A stretch of 64,000 nucleotides of DNA from Elgaria multicarinata webbii (taxonomy: Eukaryota; Chordata; Lepidosauria; Squamata; Anguidae). Shown here piece after piece: positions 11,260 through 31,990 of the stretch (its first letter is position 1; each line of letters opens with the position of its first letter). The notes beneath the pieces are model-generated. The model had not been told where the DNA came from. It saw only the letters and a list, made by a program, of their open reading frames with translations, and ran no database searches. The stretch spans positions 31,977,501 to 32,041,500 of the forward strand of contig NC_086182.1 of NCBI RefSeq assembly GCF_023053635.1. The letters are read 5' to 3'. Position numbers and translations under genes: made by a program.

Positions 11260-11409
11260 TGGTAGTGGTGGTGAGAGCCTTGAACTGGGTTTGGGGAAGT
11301 CCGGGTCCACGTCCCCACTTGGACCTGTGAAGCTCACTGGGTGACTTTGGGCCACTCACAGACTCTCAGCCCAGCCTACCTCGCAGGGTTGTTGTTGTGG
11401 GGCTAAAAT
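11260..11409 (+). mobile_element. Truncated tRNA-type SINE
   Basis: This matches the middle and core of the SINE at 816-1057 in the opposite orientation (CTCACTGGGTGACTTTGGGC, then CTACCTCGCAGGGTTGTTGT and GGGGCTAAAAT). It stops abruptly where hAT copy C begins at 11410, and the rest of the SINE does not reappear on the far side. Confidence 0.8.
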
Positions 11410-11738
11410 TAGGGTGACCCTATGGGAAGGAGGACAGGGCTCCTGTATCTTTTAACAGTTGTGTTGAAAAGGGAATTTCAGCAGGTGTCATTTGTATATA
11501 TGGAGAACCTGGTGAAATTCTCTCTTCATCACAACAGTTAAAGCTGCAGGAGCCCTGCCTTCTTTTAAATCTGGTCACAGTATAGCTGCAGTATAGCTCC
11601 TGCAGCTTTAACTATTGTGATGAAGAGGAAATTTCATCAGGTACGACATGCATACAAATGACCCCTGCTGAAATTCCCTTTTCAATACAATTATTAAAGA
11701 TACAGGAGCCTTGACCTTGTTTTCATATGGTCACCCTA
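11410..11738. mobile_element. hAT MITE, copy C (no matching TSD)
   Basis: A 329-bp family member from TAGGGTGACCCTATGGGAAG to CATATGGTCACCCTA. Its left flank is SINE sequence (GGCTAAAAT) but its right flank (TCCTATATGACTGCT) is not, and it equals the right flank of copy B for 15 bases. The missing duplication points to a rearrangement after insertion. Confidence 0.88.
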
Positions 11739-11967
11739 TCCTATATGACTGCTGCATTCATGACAATCAAGCTGCTGTTTTAAAGGGACAGGAGCTCCAA
11801 AGAGAGCCATCATATTTTTCTTTCCCCCCCCCTCAGATTTTACACTACAAGCAAAGAGAACAGCGCTAGAAGGCCCTGCAGCACCACTTCTGAGACCTTA
11901 GATCTAACTGACCTCCTACATCTTCTACTGCTGATTTGTAAAGCTTTGCACTGCTTAAGAGACAATC

Positions 11968-14900
11968 ATGGAGACCCTTTGTGACTCAGAGGACACGCTG
12001 GCAAAAGTGACCCAGCTCTGGACAATGCTGGACTACATGGCTGAGAGCAATCCTGAGAGTTATCACCGGTTCATGCAGCAACAGCTGAAGGATGCAAAGC
12101 AGTATTATGCACCTCCAGAGCCATACCTGTGCCTGAAGACCCATATTTTGGTACGTTGTTTAGCAAGAAGGAATGTCAAACCCAAAGGTCTGACTTCAGC
12201 CATCTCTGGATTGGGCAAACTTTTGCTTGACTAACAGAACACATTGTGCAGATGTGATAGGCTTAAGTGCGTACTTGATTTACATTGTATTGTCTGGTTA
12301 TAAACCACTGGATTAATTTTTCCTAAGTATATTTTTATTTATTTGCAACAGGAACTGAAACACAAGAGATCCAATTGTGTGTGGTTTTTTCCAGTTCATT
12401 CAAAAACTCATGGTCTGTATCCATGACCACAAATACACACCAGAGAATGCCAACCAGCTGTTGACTGTGTTCCTGCATATATGAAACAGAAGTCCTTATC
12501 TGTTAATGAAATGAACTATCCTGCTTTAATAATTAACTGGTTTTGGATTTTTTTTCCAGGATCCTACTGAAAAATCATTGTTCATTAACCTCTGTATGTG
12601 GAATAAGGTCCCAGCACCCCACTCACCATCTGAGCCAGTGCCATTAAGTGCAGGCAAAATGGAGGAGGTGTCTGATGAATCAGGTCAGCTTTGCTTGTTG
12701 GGAGACAATTTAGCTTGCTGTTTAGCACAGTTGTTACTTCTCTGTAAAATCTCCTCCAGAATATTCTAGTGAACATTGTCCCTCTCCAAAGAGATGCTGA
12801 GGGTTGGCAGCAATATTTATTATTTATTTGAAAGATTTCTATCCCACTCTTCAGTCAAAAGTCTCCTAAAGCCGCTTACAAGAATCACCAGACTGTCCCT
12901 GCCTTCAGGGTCACATTCCTAAAAATACACAAAGAAAGGGTTGGTGGGTATGGGAGTTGCCCAGATGGATGGGAACTCAGTTGAACTCAACTATGCGCAG
13001 CATCTGTTCTTCATCTGGACTGGCATGTTGCTTGTGGGCCTGTTCCTCCTTTCTTTCTTCTCTTCTTTAGACTTCCTAATGTATTTCTTCTCCCATTCCC
13101 TCAGGGCAAAATCCCCTCAGACCCCCTTCTGTTATCAGTTGAGGGAGGGAGCGGCCATCCCTGGGAAATAGATGGTGGCTACTATAATGAACATTATATG
13201 CTGATAAGTCTTAGCTCCCAAAACAGCAAGATAACATGCACCCCAGCCAGAAAAAAGTATAATCTGACTTCTTGAGAATGGCAGTGTTTAAATTTATGCT
13301 AAAAAAATAACAGGTTTCTAGGCCTTGGTGCAGCAATAGTATTTCTTCTCACTGTTCTTGTAGAGCTGTTCAGTGTCCTTGATATCGCATACAATCCATC
13401 TGTTCTTGAAAGGGGAAAGGGTGACCCAGTAGAGAAGGACCAGTTGATACGCCTGTCGCTCAAGTATATCGAGGAGCATTACAGCATCACCCTGTCCCAC
13501 TCCTACAGTATTGCAAAATTCAAACTGAAAGGAAGCCTTGAAAGGATGAGACAGAACTTAAGAAGAGAGCAGGCACCCGCGGTTTTGTCCCAGAAGAACA
13601 CAAGGAAAGGTAAGTCATTGTCCAAGTCATTACCAAGGCTGAAAGAAGAGTGTGTGTGTGATAAACTTTGCCACATCATTGTCTGGGATGCGAGTTATAT
13701 TCTCCAGAAGAGATACTGACAAAAGTCATACTGACAAAGGTCATCCTGGCTTGAGCATGACTCAGTATATTCCTCTTTCAATCAGTTGTTAAATTAATAG
13801 ATTAAAAACAACTTTTAATAGACTGAAGATCCTTCCTCAATGAAATTTTTAATACAAATGATAAACTGCAGATGGCGAACAACTTCTTGCAAAAGGGACC
13901 CCTTTTCTTTTACAAAGGAAAATAAATGCTTCTTTTAAGATGCCTGCTATACACATGTGCATTATGTTGCTTCAGAACTATTGTGTTTACCTACAATGAC
14001 ACACACATAATTACAGTACAATCCTAGTCATCTCTACTCAGAAGCACGTAGTGAGTGCGAAGGTTTGCATAGGGGCTTGTAAGTGCACTCAGCCAAACAC
14101 GCTTACACAGCTCCTGTGATTGGGAACTCCGGCCTGCTTGCATTGGCTGCCTATACGTTTCAGAGCCCAATTCAAGGTGCTGGTTTTGACCTATAAAGCC
14201 TTACATGTAGGGTGACCATATGAAAAGGAGGACAGGGCTCCTGTATCTTTAACAGTTGCATAGAAAAGGGCATTTCAGCAGGTGTCATTTGTATATATGG
14301 AGGACCTGGTGAAATTTCCTCTTCATCACAACAGTTAAAGCTGCAGGTGCCCTGCCCTCTTTTAAATCTGGTCACAGTATAATTGTAGTATAGCTCCTGC
14401 AGCTTTAACTGTTGTGATGAAGAGGAAATTTCACCAGGTGCTGCATGCATGCAAATGACACCTGCTGAAATCCCCTTTTCTATGCAACTGTTAAAGATAC
14501 AGGAGCCCTGTCCTCCTTTTCATATGGTCACCCTACTTACACGGCTTGGGACCACAATACCTGACGGAACGCCTCTCCTGACATGAACCTAGCAGCTCAC
14601 TGCACTCTACATCTAAGGTCCTCCTCCAAGTGCCTACTCCGAGGGAAGCTCGGAGGATGACCACAAGGGAGAGGGACTTTTCAGTGGTGGTCCTCCAATT
14701 ATGTAATGATCTCCCCGATGAGGCTTGCCTGATGCCAACATTGCTATCTTTTCAGCACCAGATTAACACCTTCCTCTTCTCGCAGGCATTTAACAGCATA
14801 TGCAGAGTTTGTTTGTTTTTAACGAACCCCAGAATAGCTGTTTTTATGAGGATACTGTTTTTATGCTTTTTATGTTTTTAACCTTTGTATATTTGTTTTA

Positions 14901-15812
14901 ACGTTTACTGTTATTAACTTTTGTAAACTGCTCAGAGAGCTTTGGCTATGGGGCGGTGTATAAATGCAATAAATAAATAAAAGTCTGATGAGTCAGGATT
15001 CCTGATCACAGGGTTTCCAGATCACAGGAGCTGTGTAATTGTATACAGCTGAACACATTTACAACCCTTGCTAAGACCTTTGCACTTAATGCATGAACCC
15101 GGGGGCACTTGGGAGGTGGTGGAGCACGCATACTCGTACAAATGCCCATCCCCACTTGGGCAAACAACTGCATAGGGCTAGCGTGGCAAAGGAAAGGGGA
15201 GGTAGGGCAGACCAGTCACACACTTGTTTTGTAGCTACATTTAAATGTTTTTTAAAAAATATTTCCATGTCTGAAAATCATTACGGAAAGAGGTGACACT
15301 CAGCCAACTGGGAAATATTATAGCGAAGGACGATAGCAGTGAGCTTACTTTGCTGATGAACCACAGCGTGCCTTCTAAAACATGCATCATTGAAGAGATT
15401 TCCAGTACAGAGGCACCAGAGGAATTGTGCACGCCAGCCTATGAGCTCACCACCAGGAAGGATGTGAACGGGGAGCCTCTAAAGGTTGAAGTGAAAGTTG
15501 AATTGCCGGAGGTGTCCCACGTCTCTGAATGTAACCTGAGTATTTCTAAGGTGAGTCAGTCATGAATTACACTTTAACCAGCCTTTCTTCAGGCAAGCCC
15601 ATACCCATCTGGCACGCTTCACTTGTAGGAATCGCATGTACGTCATTTACAAAGCATCTTCTATTCTCTTTTAGGATGACGTATTGATTGAATGCCCTAA
15701 TAAATACAGATTGCAGTTGGATCTTCCAGAGTCTGTGAATGAAGAAGCTACAACAGCGACATTTTACAAGGGCAAACGTGTCTTGCGTATCACAATGCCT
15801 GTGTGCCATTAG
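11968..15812 (+). CDS. PIH1D2: PIH1 domain-containing protein 2
   Basis: Coding exons are 11968-12150, 12560-12683, 13364-13609, 15291-15550 and 15675-15812, totalling 951 nt (316 codons plus stop; human 315). Exon 1 starts METLCD and carries LWTMLDYMAESNPESY and EPYLCLKTHIL. Exon 2 reads KSLFINLCMWNKVPAP, the PIH1 fold core. Exon 3 has LKYIEEHYSITLSHSYSIAK. Exons 4-5 form the C-terminal CS-like domain (CIIEEISSTE, LKVEVKVELPEV, CPNKYRLQLDLP) ending TMPVCH. Phases 0, 1, 1, 0 agree. PIH1D2 is a cytoplasmic adaptor that joins the RUVBL1/2-HSP90 machinery (an R2TP-like complex) and is linked to ciliated tissue and testis. The coding exon is preceded by a CCTCAG acceptor at 11836, implying a non-coding exon 1 at the shared promoter. 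The exon 4 acceptor (ACGGAAAG) lacks a pyrimidine tract. Confidence 0.95.
12813..12915 (-). mobile_element. L2-type LINE tail fragment
   Basis: TATTATTTATTTGAAAG, then TTCTATCCCACTCTTCAGTC and AAAGCCGCTTACAAG: the tail of a SINE/L2-type element on the minus strand in PIH1D2 intron 2. The rest of that intron (12684-13363) and of intron 1b (12151-12559) shows nothing recognisable. Confidence 0.6.
14127..14985 (+). mobile_element. L2-type LINE 3' end split by a hAT MITE
   Basis: The L2 ORF2 C-terminus begins about GCCTGCTTGCATTGGCTGCC, continues to AAAGCCTTACA at 14207, is interrupted by hAT copy D, and resumes CACGGCTTGGGACCACAATA at 14538. It then continues through the coding remnant and the tail TTTGGCTATGGGGCGGTGTA to ATAAATAAATAAAA at about 14985. 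It is the same subfamily as 9030-9619 and lies in PIH1D2 intron 3. Confidence 0.87.
14208..14535. mobile_element. hAT MITE, copy D (TSD CTTACATG/CTTACACG)
   Basis: A 328-bp element with ends TAGGGTGACCATATGAAAAG and TTTTCATATGGTCACCCTA, and 8-mers CTTACATG (14200-14207) and CTTACACG (14536-14543). Removing the insert and one duplication restores an uninterrupted L2 sequence (AAAGCCTTACACGGCTTGG), which confirms the boundaries independently. Confidence 0.95.
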
Positions 15813-16153
15813 AAGTGATGTTAGCAAAGCTGACGTGTGTGTTATATATTTATAATATACTCACTCAGCACTTCTAAAGATTTTGCACTGGTTAATACTA
15901 AGTCTGCTGGCTGCTTGCCTGTATTTTACTCCTCTATGCCTTTGAGTAGGAATCCCAACTGCCCTTTGGAGAGATGCAGAGGGTCAGTAACGTGCTGACG
16001 GAAGATAAGATATGTTCCCAAGTACAGAAGTGAAATGCCACACTAATAGAAAGTGTTCCAACACTTATTTTAAATATTTTCTTTAATGCATGGAGTTTCC
16101 ACTGTGTTATGCAAACTGTAAGAGACCAACAAATGTGTGAAAACTTTGTAAAT

Positions 16154-16159
16154 AATAAA
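16154..16159 (+). promoter_or_regulatory. PIH1D2: PIH1D2 poly(A) signal
   Basis: AATAAA within GTAAATAATAAACTTC, 342 nt after the PIH1D2 stop. It is the first good signal downstream and gives a ~360-nt 3' UTR. Confidence 0.6.
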
Positions 16160-16179
16160 CTTCATATCTTGATTGAGTC

Positions 16180-16880
16180 CTCCGTGAACTGAAACCGTAA
16201 AAGGTAACCAACTTCTAGTGCTTTCAGTGATTTCTGAACTTAAATTGTGCCCCAACACCAATTTGAGGGTTCTCTAGGCTCAGTGCTCAACAGCAGATAT
16301 AAAAACACATTTTCCCAGGGTACTACATAGATAAGGGATGCAGGTGGTTGATGGAGGCATGTCGAGAACCCAGAGCAAATGGATTTAGCTTATCAGTTGC
16401 TGCTGATCTCTTGAAACAAAAGATTGTTTACTTTTGAAGCTGAAGCAGCTCTTTAGAAAAAAAGAGTTTCCATTTGACTTAACTGATAAATCCATTTGCC
16501 CACAAGTAGTTCCTAACTAAAAGGCTGCTCATACAGCATCAAATACACTGATCCGGCAGTCAAAGAAGAAAAGTTAAAGAGACTGGTCATTCCCTGGGAA
16601 TAGAATAGTCAGTAGGACAATGGTTCCTTGCGAAAAGCTCACTCAGGTTTTGGATTATTACAAAGCTTTAGTCAACGGATGCTAAAACTAGCTGGAAAAC
16701 ATTCAGAGCAGCTACGGAGTTAGTGGCCATCCAGCGCGCACGTGACAGATCTCTCCCCAACCCCTTGAGAGGACAAGGTTAGATTCGTGCTTCGTTGGTT
16801 CAGATAGGGTAGCAGCAGTGGGGGGTCAGCTCCTCACACCCCTCCGCTAAGAAAAAGCACCAGCGACAAGGAAAAGCAGT
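16180..16880. other. Convergent intergenic region, PIH1D2/DLAT
   Basis: No gene is visible. 16375-16499 is a small inverted repeat (arms GCAAATGGATTTA...TATCAGTT and AACTGATAAATCCATTTGC), perhaps an eroded MITE. The remainder looks unique. Confidence 0.5.
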
Positions 16881-18578
16881 CTAATAAATTTCAAACATTT
16901 AATGGAACACAACCGGCTTAACGAACCGGTCTAGAACTCAGGACATTTAAGTGCAAGTTGCTTCTTACCAAAATGGTAAGCTTTTTAGGCATAACTGCAA
17001 CCAAATCAAAAACACATTTGTTAGGTCTCAGAAAAATATTTAATTTCCACAGTATAATCTTGAGTATTATCTTTAGTGGATTTGGTAGCACGACTTTACA
17101 AGAGACAATACTTAATGCAATGCATATGGTACAGAATCATCTGGGACATATTTAACTGCCTACTTGGCTCTCCAGGTCACGTCACTTAGCAATTACATGA
17201 TCCTCCTTTTTAAATTAAAATCTCCTTCAGAAAGCAAACAGGGGAGTGTTTTCTACTAGTCTATCCTCATTACTGACACAATCCCTAAATGTGTTGGGCC
17301 ACCATTTCAAACAAAATCCCATTTCAAGCAATTTAATGTTTTTACACTATTTACAGGACTGAAGAAATTCTGGGTTGGGCAAGACAGCAAAGTATCAGTG
17401 GTCCTGTTCCAGAAAAAGGTAGCTGTGCCTACTTTGAAATAAACAGGATTCACGGCCAGCTTGTCCTATTCATTTCAGTGGGATAGTAAAGCACAACTAA
17501 CTTACTTTTGATTAGGGCCAGTGGTCACAATTCACCAGGGCCTTCTTTTCTACACAACACTTGTTTAAATGAAGGAAGACTGTGACCTCATATTCACTTC
17601 AATGGGAGGACAAGTACCAGTTGGATTGCACCTAGTCTCAAAACCTCCTAGAGCTTCCTAGGTCAGACTGTTAGGGGGAGAGACCCTAATGATGGAGTTC
17701 AGATAATGAGGCCACAATGTTTTATATGTTTAAGTTTGTACAGAACTTCAGCAGTTCCCTGAATAATGACTCCTGCCTGGAGTGAAGCAGCATCCACTAA
17801 AGTAGAGGAAAGCAGTTTCTTAAGCATGAAAGATTTAATGCAAAAAGAAAAATAATATGGTGAAGTCATGAAAATTCACTTAAGGGGCATTTCGTTAGGA
17901 AGTATTTCAAAATGCAATTTTGACGTATAATTTTGGTTGTTTGACTGACGCTTCCCTTTTGCATTAAAGTGCTTTAAAAGGGTTCCTGTGGCTAAAAGTC
18001 TGAATAACTGAATTAAGAAAATAAGCTGAAAGGTGAACTGTTAGGAAGCCTGTTCTATACTATCCCTCACGACAGCCTGCTAATCTAAAGGACAGGAGAA
18101 CAGAACACAGAAACAGCTTCACTTTCTGTGCTGGACTGGAGATTTCAGCCATTAGATACGCCGTTTTTTTTTCCCTTTGCTTTTACAGTCTGGCTCCCTG
18201 GTTTCTGACAACACAGAAGGAGTTATTCATTTTGCTGGGTGGGTCTGTGTCCCCTTACTCAGAAACATGAGCGCTGCCACATGATTTTAAAAGACTTTGG
18301 ACTATTTAGAGGGGGGGAAAGTTTGCACATCCGTTCACTGTATAAAATACAGTATAGCTGTACTTGGCTCCAGGAAGCCTCTTGCAAACCATTTAAATCT
18401 GTACAATGGGTAATATAAATTACCAGCAACTGTATACATATATATATATTTTTAGATATATATTTTTTAAAAAATAAAGAAAGGAACATTTGTCTTAAGA
18501 GTCTAAACTCTAAATATATAAATAGCTTCTGTAGAATGAAGTGATGTGACCTAAGAAAGTCCTGGTGGCCCCGAGAGA
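16881..18578 (-). other. DLAT: DLAT 3' UTR (probable extent)
   Basis: Unique AT-rich sequence follows the DLAT stop at 18579-18581 without recognisable repeats. A minus-strand ATTAAA at 16898-16903 is the best distal signal I can find, giving a UTR of about 1.7 kb. Confidence 0.45.
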
Positions 18579-29225
<10,647 letters not shown>

Positions 29226-29613
29226 CCCGCTCGCGCCGCGCCTCCCTCAGTCGAGGAGGAGGAAGAGGAGGAGGAGGAGGAGGAGGCCCCGCCGGCCGCT
29301 TGTCGTCGCCTCCGGCTCCGGCTCCGGCTCTCCGCTCCCCGTCAGGCGCCGAGCGGGACGACGCGAGCGGTGACCTCCCTCCTCCCCAGAGCGGGCAGCG
29401 CCGTAAGGCACAGACGAACGGGCCGGGGGCGCGCGACGGTGTCGCAAAAGGCAGCCGCCAAGCGCAGGGCGGGGCGGGGCGGCCGCGAAGACCTAAGGCG
29501 ACCTCGCCCAGAGCGAGCGGGCTGCGCGCGCATCCGGCTGAGCCACTCACAGGGGCTGGGGACTGGGCGTTCCTGGGCTCCTGCCGCTTTTTCTTTTTTG
29601 AGCAGTAGGATTT

Positions 29614-29668
29614 GATGGCTGTTACGATTATTATGATTATTAATATTATTATTATTATCATCAGCATC
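29614..29668. repeat. ATT-rich simple repeat
   Basis: GATTATTATGATTATTAATATTATT-type run just upstream of the DLAT island. Confidence 0.75.
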
Positions 29669-29738
29669 ATGGTTATGGAATAATGTGCCACTGGAGACTA
29701 GACAGGCTCCCACTCCCAATTGCTTCAAACGCCTTTGT

Positions 29739-30035
29739 TATTTATTTATTTATTTATTACATTTTTATACCGCCCAATAGCCGAAGCTCTCTGGGCGGTT
29801 CACAAAAAGCTCTCTGGGCGGTTCACAAAAACGTTTTTGTTTTCACAAGAGTCTGGGGAGGGGGGTGGTTTAAATTGGGGTTGAGGGCTTTTAATGGTTT
29901 GAGGGTGAGGGTTTTAATGGAATTGTCTAAATGTGGGTTGAGGGTTTTAATGGAATTGTTTTGTATGTTATTGTAAAGCGCCTCGATGCCAGAAATGGTG
30001 AGGCGGTGCTATAAAAATGCTTTAAATAAAAAATT
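29739..30035. mobile_element. L2-type LINE tails, inverted pair
   Basis: 29739-29838 is a minus-strand tail (TTTTTATACCGCCCAATAGC, GAAGCTCTCTGGGCGG). 29839-30035 is plus-strand with three copies of a TTGAGGGTTTTAATGGAATTG-like unit and a tail TAAAGCGCCTCGATGCCAG, GGCGGTGCTATAAAAATGCT. It is intergenic between DLAT and DIXDC1. Confidence 0.7.
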
Positions 30036-31990
30036 AATGATATTGTTGGCTTCGATTTTTAAAATCGAGTATCAGAGGCAGTAAGCCTATATGCACCAGT
30101 TGCTGGGGAAAGACAGGTAGTGCTTACCTGTAACTGTAGTTCTTCGTGTGGTCACCTGTGCATTCACACCTGTCATGTGGGCTCTGCAGTGCCCACATGT
30201 GTGATGCACAGAGACCATGAAGAAGAAGCTGTTCTTATGTTCCTACGTCCTAAAATCTCTTCAAACTTTTTATCAAATTGGAACCAAGTGTACTGGCCTA
30301 TATTTTTTTTTAATACACACACAGACAAATAACATACACTCACACCCATCCTTTTTATAGGTTATCCAAATTACATATTTTTACTCTTTAGGTATTGAGC
30401 TCCTTCTTAGCCTGTTTTACTGTAGATGATCCATAAGCATATCAATTACAGACTAATAATTATAATTAGTGAGTGCCTTTAATGTTCTTGATTTTTTATG
30501 TATGTTGTTCTTTGTTGTCTTTATTTTATTACAAAATAAAATTTCATAATAAAAAAAAAATCTGTTTGATGGCATGTGATGGGGGCATTTATACCTGTTG
30601 TTTCTCTTAGGTCCAGTATCTTATTGTGATGGTTTCAGCTTTTTAAATTGTTTTAAATTTTGTGTTCGAGGTTTTGTGTTACGGTTTTTATTTATATTGT
30701 GATGTGTATTTTTGTTATCTGCCCAGAGAGCTTCAGCCACATAGAAATTAAATCTACAATAATAATGTTGGGTGTGGGTTTTAGGCTGCAATCCCATACT
30801 GGTTGGGGAATGCTGGGTGTTCTAGGTCTATTTATTTATTTATTTTATTGCATTTATATACCACCCCATAGCCGAAGCTCTCTGGGCGGTTTACAAAAGT
30901 TAAAAACAATGAACATTAAAAACAAATATATAAAAATTTAAAAGCATCAAAATCATAAAAACAATATTGATTTAAAAACATGTGAGATATGATACAGGAA
31001 TGCGTTGGGTCCTCTGTCCAGCCCCCAATTTTTCACTCAAACTTGCATTTCATCCTTAGCCTTAGTAAATGCACAGGAAACTTACTTATCGCATGGATTA
31101 CAGTGATCACATGGCTTAGTAGAATTGCAAAAAAAGCCGGGCATAGGATTGCGCCCTTAATCAATTTCGTTTGATGGCCAGAGAGCTTGTTTATAAGGCG
31201 CTGTTTAAGCATAAATAATCAATGTGTTGCTCCTTTTGTGAGTCACGATGTCATTTGGTAGCCCTGAAGGGCCATCTGGTATCGCCTGATAAAGATAATT
31301 AAACTCTTATTGACTGCTTGGCAGCCTAAAAGTCTCCCAAGACCTTTTAAAGCTGAAATACAAAATGAAGCATAAAAAAGAGATACTAAGAGCAAACTCA
31401 ATTCTCTGTGAACCAGTACTTACGTAAGCAAAACAACAACATCCTCCCCAAAGAGTGAAGGTATCAGGAGGCTTGAGGGTTTGCAGAAGTAATACCAAAA
31501 TAAAACGTAAATCCTATGCATATTTGGCCAGGAAAAAAGTCCTACAACCCCAGCATTTCCAAGCCAGCTGTGTTGGGAGTTGTAGAACTTTTTTCCCCGT
31601 TTAAGCATGCATAGATAGGTTCACACTCTAGGGCAACCTTCCGAAACCACGCCTGAGATAGTAGCTTCAATATCGTTAACAGTATGTAGTAGGCACCTTT
31701 CATGTCACAATTTCTTGCAAAAGAATGGAGCAGGTGATTGGCACAGATACATTTAGGTGGAAAGTGGTTCCTCCCTTTGCCAAACTGTTCACACTTGCTC
31801 TCAAATCACGATAGAAGCCCCCTTTCTCACAGCTCCTCTATCTATTGCATCCTCAGAGGCTGCTGAAGTTCTCCCCTTAATACATCACGCACTGTACAGG
31901 TCTGTCTAAATGCAGGAAGGATTTCTGCAATCCCAAATGCACCTATAATAGTAAGACTCTCCACTTTTGCCCCCAAAGAAACAAATCAGA
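30036..31990. other. DLAT-DIXDC1 intergenic region
   Basis: It contains L2 tails at 30640-30760 (+) and 30831-30968 (-), and a small palindrome at 31530-31605 (ACAACCCCAGCATTTCC...GGGAGTTGTAG) resembling a MITE. No gene is visible. The segment 30110-30240 begins CTTACCTGTAACTGTAG, but it is not an snRNA gene. Confidence 0.6.
30831..30968 (-). mobile_element. L2-type LINE tail
   Basis: TTTATTTATTTATTTTATTG, then CATTTATATACCACCCCATA and GAAGCTCTCTGGGCGG, oriented minus. Confidence 0.85.

Noticed and set aside
30118-30240. U1-like snRNA gene (CTTACCTG start)
   Set aside because: Similarity ends after about eight bases. No Sm site, stem-loops or snRNA promoter could be found.
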